From Coccinella septempunctata (taxonomy: Eukaryota; Arthropoda; Insecta; Coleoptera; Coccinellidae), in assembly GCF_907165205.1 (NCBI RefSeq), contig NC_058192.1, positions 14,818,001 through 14,882,000 of the forward strand: 64,000 nt of DNA, in the 5' to 3' direction. A program made the position numbers and the translations under genes. Shown here one piece after another: positions 35,141 to 47,857 of the stretch. Numbering within the stretch: the stretch's first letter is position 1; every line of letters starts with the position of its first letter. A model generated the notes under the pieces. That model was not told the origin of the DNA. It saw only the letters and a list, made by a program, of their open reading frames with translations, and did no database searches.

Positions 35141-37034
35141 AAAAACACCACGAGTGGGTGGTTTGATATCCAAAAACGTGAAATTGGTGGGAAATTTGGT
35201 CACTATGGCTTGAATAGTTTAGTCGTGCTACTCAGTAGGTCAATTGTAAACACCATAAAATGTTCGAATTACTCGAAGCATATTTTTTCCAGAGCACTGA
35301 TTTTAATAATGAATTTCAATGATTTTGAAGAGTTGTTTGTGAATCTTTCCAAGATGAGATGGAAATGCAAACTAAAAAACTCTGACTTAATCTGTCAAAA
35401 ACGAAACAATGATTAATCATTAACATTAACTCTTATTTCAGAAGAAATGTTCCATTTTATCAACGAAATTTTTGGGTTGACAAGTTGAAATAAAATATCT
35501 TTTTTGCTTCAGTTCGATCAATATCTTTTTGGTGAGTTCACATATTCGAATTCAGAATCGAATTTCGAAATCGAGTACGTGTCGAAAATATTTGTTATTT
35601 GTTCGGTTGTTCTGAGAAGAATTCTAGAGATATGCATAGAATTGTAGAGTCGTATGAAGGCTACCTTTTTGAAGTGTAATTAGACTATTCCACATATTAT
35701 TGGCTCAATTTATAAGATGGTCATTGAAGGCCATAGTGAAGATGTTCTTTAGTGGTCAATCCAGAGTAAATCTCGATGTATTAAACTCATCTCAGAATCA
35801 TCAATCATTCGAATTGAGACTCAGTGACTGGTTTTTAGATGCCCAAACTAAGTTTTGTAGGGATAGTATCACTTGAAAAAAATTCTGTTATCCCAGAAAT
35901 ATTTTTGTAAGAATACTGAGAAAAAATTTTCTTCTGTAATCCAAGCGAGTTCAAAAGCAGGTAATCCCTAACTTTACATTGAAGCTATTAAATTCTGTTC
36001 ATAAAGATAATTTTTTTTTATTTGGTCTGGTCTGAATTGAAATGAATCATGAATATAGGCTTTCCACGTTTAGAACACAATAACGAATAGAATTGATGTA
36101 TAATTGTTTCTTCTCCCTTTTTCCCCTAAGTATCAAATAAAGTTGAGTAATTCGAAATTACTAAAAATTTTTCGTGCTTCTTTTATGACTGAAAATTTTA
36201 GACCCAAACCGGATGCAGCACGCTCTAGATCCTGGCGAATGAAAAACACGCACGATAAATCTCTTCAAGTTTTATCGAACACGGGTTCGATAGACTCATT
36301 TCATATTCCGTGCTCTCCTGTTGATCAGCAGTAATGTGTTGATTAGTCAGACAAATAAATAATTAGTTACGTATTTCGATATTATCATTTGCATATCGGA
36401 CGTTTCACAAGCTTCCAATTTGTTAGTTTATCAACGGGAACGTATCAGATTTGATTTTTATAATTGCCTATTGCATGGAATTCTTGTTGAGTTGCTGGCT
36501 CAGATGGTGCCAATTTTCGAACACGATTTATGGATAAGTCTAATGCCAGATGCAGAATTTTTGCGCGTCTCCAAGTTGCTGCCACAGGAGGAGGTTATGG
36601 TGGCTTCATGCTGCATTCTCAGAGGATCAAGCAATAGGAGGGGAACCCAATCGAAGGGAAAATATGTTCACATCAAAGCTATCTGACAATTAGATTGTCC
36701 CTTTCTTAGGTCTTAATTCGCTTCAAAATATTTTTGGGCAGATAGTCCGGAGCGCCTAAAGTAGATTTCAAAAGGTTTTTCACATGTTTTCTCCGAAAAA
36801 TCAACCAAGAAGAAGCCATGCCAAGAAGATTCATTGAGTTTTTCTAACCTAGCTCCTAGTCGTCAATACATCGAGGCAACCCTACTTACATGTTGTTTAT
36901 CTAGAGAACGGTGCTGTTGGTTTTCTGAACGCACAATGTTCTCTTCATTCATGAGTCAGTCTTGACTCAAAGAATCCATCTGTTCACAATCTTCTTAGTA
37001 TGGTGCTCTATGGAACCCAAGTTTCTGTCACTTT
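35141..37034. other. No supported gene
   Basis: A 113-codon reading at 35075-35416 overlaps the transposase relic and has no domain. A GC-richer reading at 36420-36686 (88 codons) follows no clear start. A perfect inverted repeat, TATCGAAC-ACGG-GTTCGATA, lies at 36273-36292 and could bind a dimeric factor. Confidence 0.4.
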
Positions 37035-38193
37035 GGAAAAAGGACGAAAAAGTAAAACAGATTTACGCAATAAATTGAAAGAAAGTAGATGTCCACCGAA
37101 ATTATGAAAATCGAAAAATTGGAGTATCGAGCCAGCATCAAGTACTTGTATTTAAAAGGGTTAGGAGGTAAGCAGATTTACTAAGATATGCTTAATACTC
37201 TTGGTGATCAATGTCCTTCATATGCGAACGTGGAAAATGGGACTGCAAGCTTCAAAAGAGGTAAATTTTCCATTGAAGATGATGACCGATTGGGAAGGCC
37301 AGTTTCTGTGTCGGTCCCCGAAAATATCGATGCAGTTCATGACAAGATTTTATCAGACTGTTGGCGTCGTATTGGGCTAAATCGGATATCTCAAGCACTG
37401 AATATTTCATACGAACGCGCTCATCATAAAATTCACATCAATTTGGATATGAGAAAAATAGCTGCAAAATGGATCCCCAAATGTTTGAATGTTGACCAAA
37501 AGCGTGCGAGGGTAGAAGCATCGCGTTCGATCAGTGCTCGATTTTAAAACGATGTAGACTTCTCAAAACGAATTGTTACTATGGGTAAGACTTGGGTACA
37601 TCTCTACGATCCAGAAACAAAGCAACAATCGATGGCATGGCGAAACTCTGATTCTCCAAGACCTAAGAAGTTCCGTGTCCAAAAATCTGCTTGAAAAGTT
37701 CTTGCTTCAGTGTTTTGGGATTGCTATGGAGTAATCATGATTGATTTTTTGGATAAAGGTAGAACAATAACCGGAGATAACCATTCGACATTACTGACCA
37801 ATCAAAAAAGAAAGTAAAAGAAAAAAGCTATCCAGAGGTGTTTTGTTTTTGCAGGACAACGCCCCTGCTCACAAATCTCATGTTGTCATTCAAAAAATTC
37901 GTGATTTAGAATTCACCAGATTTGGCTCCATCCAACTATCATCTCTTTCCTCAACTGAAAAAAAGTTTAAAAGGTCGTACATTTTCTTCAAACGAGGAAG
38001 TAATAAAAGCTGTGAAGATCCGGTTTGCAGAGCAAGAAGAAACATTTTTTTTAAAGGTCTAGAGACGTTGCAGGTTCGCTGTAAAAAATGCTCCAATTAA
38101 CAGGAGAATATGTTCAGTAATAAAATATTTTGACATTGAAATTTTGTTTGGTTCTATAGTAGGCTAAGAATTCTTCAATATATCTATCCCCGT
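37035..38193 (+). mobile_element. Mariner element, copy 3 (5' truncated)
   Basis: Homology to the other copies starts near 37035-37060, inside the left end, so the left terminal repeat is missing. The right end TTCAATATATCTATCCCCGTA is a damaged version of the family terminus followed by TA. It encodes a broken transposase on the plus strand. Confidence 0.9.
37089..38120 (+). pseudogene. Mariner transposase (broken)
   Basis: The ATG at 37089 starts the family N-terminus (MSTEIMKIEKLEYRA). Frames are lost near 37165 and 37555. The middle block includes TMGKTW (first Asp changed to Gly) and a TGA where the family has an open codon near 37692. FLQDNAPAHKSH is present, but about 25 bases are missing after it, removing the HPPYSPD region and shifting the frame. 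Part of the third catalytic segment is therefore gone. A non-functional copy. Confidence 0.9.
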
Positions 38194-39470
38194 ATATGAG
38201 CAGGTGGATGCTTTTATCGGCTATAAAAATCCGTATAAAAAAACGAAATCTCTTTAAAAAAATTAGTGAATATCTTATATAAAATCTACTTCACACGACG
38301 TATAGCCGTCGATACATACTAAAAGCTTTCCATGATCCAAACCCAAAGGTTCAAAATTTTCACTAGTCATGAGTGTGAAAATAGAACTCTATTCCGATCC
38401 ATTAGTGCCATCCAGTTCAATCACCGCTTTCGAATCACCCTAAAATCAAGTTCTCAAAACTCGTTTTCTGGTGAAACGGCCAGTAAAATGCCACTCGGAC
38501 GTCCAGGGCTCAAGACGATAACAGAAAAAGGTACTTATAGCAGAGAGCAATCATTGAGTGTTGAGGAACAATTTAGGCACATGATAGGCAGTTTGATACA
38601 TTTTATTTGCCAACTAGGCGCACTGAACTCCCCAATCTATAGAATACTTGAACACTGCAATGAATTTAAGGATAAGACTTGCTCTTCTATAGTTCTAGTT
38701 CTTTGAGGAAAATAATGAAAAATCACTTCTTAACCACTTATTAATCTTTTGTCACCTTCTACCTAATTTGAATAATTTTGTCACCAATGTTATGTTTGTT
38801 GCCCGCACAGCTGAAAATTGATTGTTGAAATTTGCTTAGTTCTACTTGGAAATTTAATTCACATAAAACTTTAATTTACATAAAATCACAGCACAGCACA
38901 AAATAATTCTAAGCCAAATGCTACGATGCTGCGATCATTTATGAAGATCCTGAAGTATTATTTCTATTATAAGAAGCTCTTCAGCAATTACTAAATTTTT
39001 TGATATTGGTAAAAGCCTCCAATTTGTATTCCGGATTCAGACCAGTTCAAATAAAATCAAATTTTTTGCATAAAGTTACTAATTCATCAGTTCGTTATAT
39101 CTGAATTTAAATCCATTTTCATAGCAATTAATGGTTTCATAGAACCATAATAATAAAATGAATAAAATTAGCGAATTGGACTAGGTGATTATTACCGAAA
39201 CGAATATTGACTTCATTCTCTGTCCAAATAATCCAATTAAGTCGTGGAATTTTTGAGCCATGTGAGATTCATTCGAACCATTACCCAATGAATGAGTCAT
39301 TCAAACAGAATTCCTCATTTTTAAACTGATAATATGGAAATTTCGCTAGGAATTATCTCGCTTGGATCTTCTGTACTAACTCACCAATTCAACTGGAAAG
39401 GTTTTAATAGTTGAGAAGACCTTTTTGTTGATAGAAGATGGACTATTTGATAATTTAATATATAGTAACT
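38194..39470. other. Unassigned, one 124-codon reading
   Basis: A plus-strand reading from an ATG at 38332 to TGA at 38706 encodes a 124-residue polar sequence (start MIQTQRFKIFTSHECENR). It has no recognisable domain, signal peptide or repeats. It is one of the longer readings in the window and could be a lineage-specific gene or chance. The rest is AT-rich without features. Confidence 0.3.
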
Positions 39471-39545
39471 ATAATAGGGTAGGAGGACCTAGGTCATTAG
39501 CCCTTTGAAACATTGTTTGAATAAAGCTTTTTACTACTACTATTA
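39471..39545 (+). repeat. LINE 3' tail fragment
   Basis: TAGGTCATTAGCCCTTTGAAACATTG is followed by TTTGAATAAAGC and a short TTTTACTACTACTATTA run. This layout, an AATAAA close to a simple trinucleotide tail, is typical of the 3' end of R1-type LINEs in insects. Only the tail is present. Confidence 0.5.
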
Positions 39546-39628
39546 ACTATAATAATTCAGTATCTTCGAAGTCAATAGGATCACAAGATGAAAAAATATT
39601 TTCGTATATCTTTGGTGATCAGAAAAAT

Positions 39629-39962
39629 AAACTGAAAACTGAAACTGAAACTGAAAAGCAGCCATACTACACAGTCTTGAAACTTTTTAACTATCTTCCG
39701 ATAAGTATCAAAAATGAGAAAAACTTTTTCGTTTTTAAAAAGAAAATCTTTGCATTGATTCTCGATATTGAACCATATACTTTGGAAGAATATTACTCGT
39801 CATGTAAGCATTTAAGATAATAGATAATATGTGTGCAGATATTGTATTATGGTATTAATTTTGTTATTAATAGTTGATATTTTTGCTGACTTGTTTTCTA
39901 TCTTCTCTTACTGTACAGTGGGTGATGAGAAAATAAATAATTATTCTATTCTATTCTATTCT
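39629..39962 (+). pseudogene. Second LINE 3' fragment with (TTCTA)n tail
   Basis: Codons at 39662-39820 read PYYTVLKLFNYLPISIKNEK and on to LEEYYSSCKHLR, then stop. The pattern 'LFN-LP..I......F...' is that found at the C-terminus of LINE-encoded reverse transcriptases in insects. The 3' untranslated part ends in AATAAATAATTA and three to four copies of TTCTA (39946-39962), a known tail type of such elements. Upstream, an AAACTG repeat (39629-39657) marks the truncated 5' side. The frame is open but covers only the last part of the enzyme. Confidence 0.65.
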
Positions 39963-40622
39963 AAACTTATACAGTTCAAGTACAGTTCAAACGTAAGTAG
40001 TAATATTGATAGAAGTTACTTGAATAATTGATCGAAAAGTAAAGAGAAAAAGATTTCACAATATTGACTCGTATATTATGTACAGGCTATATCCAATTCG
40101 ATGCTCACTGGTCTCGAAAATTTGTGATGATTTCAACACTAGTCACTTTAGGTGAGAAACACGAAAATATTCTGAAATTTTAGTACTTTGTTCCGATTTT
40201 CCAGGTCGGCTCAGTGAGCAATATAAATCTTATGATCTCAATTACCAACCACGCGAATTTTTTGGTTGTTTATCTCCATTGATATTTATAGAATTAATCA
40301 TTGGTTGATTATAACCATGAAGATTGTGCAATGCATCTTCTTAATCATTGATCTAACTGCAGACAAAGTTCCTATTAACTTTTCTTCAATCTGCCCATTC
40401 GGGAATTTGGCAGAGGCAAATTATAATGTGATGGATTAAAACAGAGTTCAGGAATTATAAAATAGGATTTGGCCAAGGATCCATAATACACAAGGGTTCG
40501 TTTTACCACGCAGTGTCTTCTATATTTCGACATCTAAAATCATGTACCTACCTGGCGAAATTTACCTATTCATGACGACTTCAGATACCGGGTATAAAAT
40601 ACTGCGGCTTGAGTATACTTAC
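39963..40622. other. AT-rich, no gene seen
   Basis: A TATA-like GGTATAAAATA lies at 40591-40601 on the plus strand, about 30 bases ahead of an ATG reading (40628-40831, 67 codons) that matches nothing. It could be a weak promoter candidate. The same place is a strong donor on the minus strand (next entry). Confidence 0.35.
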
Positions 40623-40708
40623 CATCAATGAAACACAGACTTTCGCATGAAATATTTTCCTTCCGTAATATGTATCTCGAAGTGAAGATTACCATCAACC
40701 AAGAGACT
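40623..40708 (-). CDS. Candidate minus-strand exon, 86 nt
   Basis: An acceptor with a good pyrimidine tract (CTATTGTTTTATTTTGTACCAG) and a strong donor (ATTGATG/GTAAGT) enclose 86 nt. Only one frame is open: one base, then VSWLMVIFTSRYILRKENIS and further codons to one leftover base. The first part is hydrophobic and might be a membrane segment. No family is recognised and no partner exon is certain. Confidence 0.28.
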
Positions 40709-42649
40709 CTGGTACAAAATAAAACAATAGTGAAACAGCCATATCAGCCAATCAGCGCATCAGCAGTATCCACAGAATTAATAACAGAAGAAACCGAATT
40801 TTTCCTCAATTCCGCGTTGAATTACCCGTAAAATGAGCAGCAACAATTTAGCCTCATGAATAACAAAGGAATATTGCTCCTCATTATTTATTCATACATT
40901 CCTGTGCCGCTCTGATTCGAGCGGATTCTTTGATATAACTACGTAGGAGGGGCTAGGAAATGTGTGACGATTCATATCGTACAAATCGAGTGAGGTCGGC
41001 TTTTCATCGTTCTTCTTTCGATTATTGGGAAGAATATTTCAATTTCGCAATTGTGAAGCAGAGGAAATATCCTTATTTTCATGAAAATGGTGAAAACCTC
41101 CAATGGGCTCTATGTACTTTGATTATGCTATTTTCCTCCTTCTTGATAAAGTCCCCTATGTTTGTTGGGGTCTTTATTTCTTAGGTTTCACCTGCACTGT
41201 TGTCTCCAAAATGCATCTTATCCTTCCTTTTTCATCGTTTCAAATGTCTAGGCCAAACCAAGCCAACCATCTCTCTCAAACATAATCGTCTAGCGATTCC
41301 ACTTCCAATTGCCTTTCCACCTCCCAACTTCTCCTCTGTTCCTTCTCTTTCTCTCTTCCTTGGGTCCCATCAAGAAACTTCTTCCCAATAATTGACCCCT
41401 CAATATAAGATTTGTTGACTATGCATCACCTCTATAATCTTTGATCTCATCTATGTTAAAACAGGGCTACCCCTTGCGTGCATTTCTCGTTATTTGTTGC
41501 CATACGAAATTCTTACGCAGGACATAGTGTATTCAATGAGCTGGTTTTCTTCGCTCAAATTTCTATCTTTAGCTCACCCTCTTTCGGTTTATTAATTTAT
41601 ATCTGAACGTTTAATTCCAGATGTTCACATTTGCTTGCATTTTCTTCACATATTCTCATAAATACCCTGATATACTTTTTAGATCCAAACATCAAACACT
41701 GTTATAATACAGATTGGAAAACCATTGTATTCGTAAAAATCCCAATAACTCATAAACCGTTGAAGTTTTACCTAAGATGTGATTTACTTTTGAAAATACC
41801 ATCAAATCAGCTATCTAACGATGCGGAGGTATATTGGGGGTGCTTTTTGAAATAAGAAAGTAGTAGGCTGTTTGTAGTAGGTGAATTTGGAGGCAATGTT
41901 ATTTGGTTGAGAATGATTGAATTTTCTTTCTTCTACGAATGCTCTTACAATTTGTCCTCTTTGTTGAGTAATACCATAAATAACTAATGCCTCATCAAGT
42001 AGGTACTACCCTATTCAATAACTGAGTCCTTGAAAGGTGAGCTCCTGTCATTAACAACTCGAGTTTTTCAGAAAATCGCACAGGCAAAGTATTTATTTTT
42101 AACTACACAAGGGTTCAGCCTGAACCAAAGAAATAAAGAAACCATTTGATGATAATATCCACATATCTCATGAAGATTTTGAGATACTTCATCACACTCT
42201 TGAGAATAAAAAAAAAATTTCCTTTCATATTTTTACCATATTGAAAATACCACAAGAAATACAGAACTCACTTGTCATCGCCTTATCAGTAAATATTTTG
42301 ATCATTGAGTTAAATAGGTACAACAGAGTGCAATTTGTCACATTTTTATTACAATTTATCACACCATTGATCTGAAATACATTCTATATAGTCCGAATCT
42401 CAGTTGCCATTGATAATTAATTATTCAAAAATATTCATATTCATATAAATATTCAAAATAGAATCTACACCAAATAGGAATAAATCGAAATTGGCAAGTG
42501 TAATCAAATTCGAAGCTGGGTTCAATATCTGAACGGTGAGAACGCAGAAACTTATCAGTTGATTTCAATAAAACAAACTCTCATATTCTGGCAATAAAAT
42601 TGAGTACGTATTCGAATTTGAACCTTAACCAGAATACCATTAAACTTAC
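40709..42649. other. No supported gene
   Basis: Includes open readings at 40960-41184 (MCDDSYRTNRVRSAFHRSSF start) and a strongly pyrimidine-rich strand at about 41270-41400. Neither has a recognisable product. The rest is AT-rich. Confidence 0.4.
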
Positions 42650-42696
42650 GTTTTTCAAATGAAAAAATACCATGTATCGGCTAGTTTCAAAGGTCA
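42650..42696 (-). CDS. Candidate minus-strand exon, 47 nt
   Basis: An acceptor GGGATTCCATTTTCAG and a donor AAAAAC/GTAAGT enclose 47 nt with one open frame: two bases, then TFETSRYMVFFHLKN to a codon boundary. The phase does not join directly to the exon at 40708, so they would need another exon between them. Weak. Confidence 0.2.
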
Positions 42697-43439
42697 CTGA
42701 AAATGGAATCCCGACAAAATCTTTGTTTTTTTGTGAATATCAGAAGAAACAGAAGGTTCTTTTTTTTCTATCAACAAACAATCAAGAAAAACAAAGAGCA
42801 TAGTGGTATTTGACTGACTGGCGTTGCTGTTAAGGGGTTGAAGAAAACTTTCAATTCCATTTCCAGAAAATAAAGGTAATTAAAAATTAATTGATTGGCT
42901 TCAGTGTTTAAATTTTGAGTTATTGGATGTAAAAATATTAATTTCATTACAGACTTCTGCCCGACTTTGTAATCTTTGCCTGTAATTTTCCAATATCTGA
43001 CACTTTTGACTCTGTCTTTTAAGATTTCAAGAAATGGATGTGAAATGTCCAATAAGGAACTCCACGGTTAGTTACTTCAGCAGAGTAACCTCAGCAGGCA
43101 TCAGTTTCCGAATCTTTTTTGAATATCTCGCATGCATATCTATGCTTCAAATTACTGTTTGATGTCATAAAGTGTTATGCTCTTCATCAAAAGTACATAT
43201 ATATATTATGTCCTCCACAGACGTTTGAGACTGAATTCTCAACCTCCAAGAAGTTTCTTCTTCATGACATCAATACTCCTGACCATTAATTTTCCCAACG
43301 GGATTTAAAATCTAAAAACCAATGACGAATTCACAGGACCGAAGAAACCCCAGCATATCCCGTATTCCCAGAGCCTATCCTCATCTACAACAACACATCC
43401 GAGTCGTCACTGATCCGACAATAAGTGCAACAACCTAAT
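42697..43439. other. AT-rich, no gene seen
   Basis: A 93-codon minus-strand reading at 42771-43052 has no recognisable product. No repeats with ends were found. Confidence 0.45.
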
Positions 43440-43906
43440 AACTTTCACATGACGCTTCGCTTTTCACTCGTATGTGTGTAGAGTTATTTTTGTCTCGTCG
43501 AAAAGGAGTTATAATTAAATCGTAGAAAAAAAGGATAGAAAAGGACTATCCGCGCGTTTAGCATAAACCGCTAGTGGACAGACCGGATACCTACGATTTT
43601 GGTCGGTGGTCTCTGGGCCCGAAGAGTTTCCCCACCTCTCAGATTTCTAAGATTGTTGCTGGCAGCCGTCCATGAACAACCTTGTAAGAAGAAACTAGCC
43701 TTTAGTTAGTTTCAAGTCACAGTCCCACTAAAATGGTAACCTAGTTGTTTAGTTCGTACGTTGCGCGTGTTTCTCTCAACTCGATTTGTTGTGCTTTCTT
43801 TGTGATATTAGTGATTTTAAGTTTTTGTTCCTTCCATCTTATCGGACTTGGAGACTGGAGGACCCCTTCGTTCATTCGGATACTTTTGGAGTTATGTGTT
43901 TTAAGT
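43440..43906 (+). promoter_or_regulatory. Candidate promoter and 5' untranslated exon
   Basis: A GC-richer block in AT-rich surroundings. After CTAGTTGTTTAGTTCGTACG the sequence becomes T-rich without an ATG-led frame and ends at a strong donor, TTTTAA/GTGAGT (GT at 43905). This looks like an initiator region followed by a non-coding first exon. There is no TATA box. Alternative: a conserved non-coding element. The assignment is inference from composition and the donor only. Confidence 0.25.
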
Positions 43907-45127
43907 GAGTTCAACCACGTTCAGGATTTATTAAGTTAGACTTCTTCACATCCGGATACTGCTCATAGAATATTCAACATTTCTAAATCGAACACGGATA
44001 CAGTAAGGCAATTTATAGTCAAGGGAAATCCGTCAACAGAGGAGCTCAGCTACCTTGTCCACCTAGAATTTTAAGCTTTTCGTGATTTTGTTCGATGAGG
44101 AAAGATTTTACGGTGTGAAATATCAGCTTTTTGTGATTGTGTTTGATAAGAAATGATTATTATATGGTGAGAAATGTCATGAAATTTCATCCATGATTCA
44201 GAAAAATTACTCAACAAAAAAGATGATCAAATCTTCCCAAACCAAGACTCTTTACTGGAATGCTCCTTCGTAGAAAAAGTATGATGCAACAAAATTTTAG
44301 CAGCAGATTCGTTTAATATTCAAATCTTTCACGACTCTTATACCTACCATTGCTTCCCTCGAAAAGAAAATTTCATTATTAGGTATTAGGAAGCATATTT
44401 TCCACCCTCATGAGTGGTAGATATAACAGAACTAATCTGACAATTAGCGAACTACTCGGCGAACTAATTCTTGGACAGACTCAAGTTTTTTCAAAGATAT
44501 GTTAGGAATATCTTCCAAAATTTCCTGAAAACCGAAATTCCTGCTGCGGTCGAGGAGGCAATAGGCTGAACGAATAAATGGTCTGATGAGAACAACGGTC
44601 TAGTTTTTCGGGTGCAATGACTCAAGTCATTGTACCTGCTACCGTTGGTTGGCGATGAAGTTGAATAGCCCAACTGAAAACACTTAATTGGGGAACATCC
44701 AACTGTTTTGACTCATTTTAATTTAAGAAGTCCTAATTGGTCCGGTATCATCTTAATTGAGCGAATTGCGGATCGATATTTAATCCAGTATATTTTATTT
44801 CATACAGCGTATATCACATTTTATTTGGGAAAAAACTCGATCGAGATATGATTCCGTTATTCGGCAATATTGAATTTCTCCTCAAGATATCCGATTATTT
44901 ATATGCATGTAAGAACTGGATCTTTTAATGAGGTGAAAACAGAAGACTAACACCTATTATACCTACTCAGAGTAAAACTGAAAATTTTCCCCCCAGTGTA
45001 TTCACGCAAAATAAATCAACATCAGATATATTTTTCTGAATTTATCTTTTCGAATTGCGAATGACATTAAAAAATTCAATGTTCATACCCAAATGGATTT
45101 CGTTAACAAAATGAACCGTTCTCGGAG
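43907..45127. other. No supported gene
   Basis: Unassigned AT-rich sequence. The inverted repeat CAATGACT-CA-AGTCATTG at 44615-44632 includes an AP-1-like TGACTCA. A 60-codon minus-strand reading overlaps it without recognisable product. Confidence 0.4.
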
Positions 45128-45195
45128 AATAAACCGTCAAAATCGCCTGAATATGTGGAGATTTCAACGATGCGTTAAGCGAGAAATTCGACGAT
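45128..45195 (+). repeat. Diverged direct repeat, unit 1
   Basis: AATAAACCGTCAAAATCG followed by TATGTGGAGATTTCAACGA and TGCGTTAAGCGAG. The same order of phrases recurs at 47858-47945. This may be an old duplication or two copies of a dispersed element. Confidence 0.6.
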
Positions 45196-47857
45196 GTACC
45201 TACTGGAGGCGCTCGGAAAAATTCCTTCAGTGGTTTCCATCGTCGTTTTTATGTCGCTTGGGTTAACAAAATCTACCTTATGGTTGAATAAATTTTCTAC
45301 GTCATAAATTTTTCGCTACTTCACCTCGTTAGGGTTTTATGGAATTAATTAATACGATGACAATTATGAACATCATTACCCAGAGTTGAATCAATTATAC
45401 AACGAAATTCGATTCATTTTGAATATTCGGATATTCGGAAATTTTCGAGGGAATGAGGAATAACGAGTGGACGTTAATAAGAATGTCAACCTTGTTCTGA
45501 ATTCCTGGTCCGGATATTGGAAATTAATTACCGAAATTAGCGGTTTGCGTTATTTGTTGAACAAAATGAATTTTCAGCTGAAGGTGATAATTTAAAAACT
45601 TTCAATATTATTCGGCATGGAAAAAACATATGTACCTAATTTATTTTCCGTATGTATGAAATGTATAAAATAATAACCGTACGGATAAACCGGAAACTTT
45701 ACCCTTCTCAATTCCCCCAGAAATTATTCCGTAAAACAAAACAAAATTATTATCTCCTCTCTTTAACTCATTGAACTGAAGAAGAACAATAAAATGCTCG
45801 TATGTGAACCGATTGGTTCCCTATTGGTATTGATTTGCTATCTACCATGACTAAATTTTTTGAAAATATCGAAAAGTTCAACAACACCCATGAATCATGT
45901 TTTTATTAGTGCTCTTCTCAGTTTTGCATCGAACCGCCTCTAATGTTTTCCTGAAGAGTGCTATCAAACTGCTGAGATGATTTCAAGACTGCCAGTATAT
46001 AATATGTTCAGAAAATTCAAAAGAAACTGACCCTTATTCATTTAAACATAAACAAATAACTCATTACCGTTGAAATTGAGAAAAATGGTTATTTTCTTCA
46101 GTTTATGGCAAAACCAATGCTTCAAAACTATATACCTACTATTAGTTTCGCGAATTATTTTTTGAGAATTAATTTAATATATATACATTTGTTTAATCGT
46201 TCTTCCATAGCGTTCCTCCAACTAATAAATTAAATTATATATTACACACACTCCACAAAAAACATATCCGTTAGATATTACACATTAATTCAGTTTCGAG
46301 ATCACTTTTATGTAACAACCACTACCAGATAATCACCTACTTACAAACTAGCTTAACGCAAGTATACCTACTAGTCTGATAATTAAAGAAGAATGAAAAT
46401 CACTCATATCACAACAATCAAATCGAAATGCTTCACTGAATTTATCACAGATAATTTCTTCAACCAACTAAATATTCGTTTCAGTATAAACAATTCCTCG
46501 ACAATTCCTGACAATAAAATATTTATTATCTTAGAAATATCTCAAAATTCAATGGAATACAGTTTCTCAGACAATATTACAAATTTTACGCTTTTTTTCA
46601 TCAGGTCTCAAAAATCATTGAATTTCATTTCGATGCAAAATTTATGTAGATACACAGAAAAATTCATGACAAATTTGTTTTATAGAATATTGCAACTCAA
46701 ATTTCACTATAAATGATCGATATTTGGATTGAAAACGTAAATGAATATTTTTCTAACCCTCTGTATTGACTTCATTGAATTTCACAAAAATAACTGAATA
46801 GGACCTAAAACTGTTAATAGTTAGATTGAATCTCGGATTGAATATAATATAAAACTATTTAATCAATATTCAATTTGAAATTTATATTTTTTTGTTACTA
46901 ATTCCTTCCCAGTGCTCTGTGTGTCACCAAAATTAATGTTCATTTTTACAATTCTTCATTTATGATATCTTTCATTTCAACTGAAGAATTGTAACTGGAG
47001 CCGACAAAATGAAAATAATCCGTATCCTGCATCCACTTCCTAGGGCAGCCTTTGTCCAAGAAAGAAAGAATTACCGTATATTATTCATAATGTTGTGTAT
47101 CTACATGTGTTATTTCTAACGGAACTTTATAGGAACAGCGATTATATCCCTCCCACCTAATGAGAGGATAATGAAAAATGACAGCCTTGACCAACATTAT
47201 ACGTATATAGTCAAGAATGGATTCCAAAAAAAAAGTTCCATAAAAAATTTGGTTACTTTTCAGTCCAGTTGGAAAATTATTTTTTTTTTAATTATCACTA
47301 TGTGCAATTAGTATAAGTTTTACTTTATAGGTAATATTATTGAATTAAATCCAATTTGACAGAAAATATTCCAAAATGTGCCTTTTATATAAGTTTCCAG
47401 TTTCCACTTATTTCAGAAGATTTATGATAATATTTTCATATCTTTTGCTGAAATAAAGCAATTTAGTGGCGATTTTCAATTGTTGTTGACAATACACACA
47501 ATGCATATTCAAATCAATATTTTTTATATTACGTTATATTGTTTTCACAATCATTCATCTTCGTATATTTCATAAAAATTTTAATATGTATAACGAAAAA
47601 ATTCTCAAAATTTATAACAACTTTTAGCCCAAAGTAATTTCTCAATAGAATAGTCTGGAGAATAGGGACTTATTTTAGCGCAATAAACATTTGAACTTGC
47701 TGGAAATTATTATAAGAAATTATGAAAACGCAATCAGTGGGTTAGGCAGATTGCATATTCCTGACTAGATACAGCAACATATGATCATAAATTTTTTTTT
47801 CATATCAAAATCATCATGTGGATTAACCAATGAAATAAATTTTGTTCAACGAATATT
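45196..47857. other. AT-rich, no gene seen
   Basis: A 107-codon reading at 46393-46716 lies in very AT-rich sequence and has no recognisable product, so I consider it chance. No element boundaries were found. Confidence 0.5.

Noticed and set aside
36420..36686. 88-codon GC-richer open reading as a gene
   Set aside because: No recognisable domain, no good start context and no donor. The opposite strand is equally uninformative.
44583..44612. Plus-strand CTGATGAG box as a hammerhead
   Set aside because: No GAAA box and no helix II can be formed.
46393..46716. 107-codon reading
   Set aside because: It lies in very AT-rich sequence where such lengths occur by chance, with no splice or promoter support.
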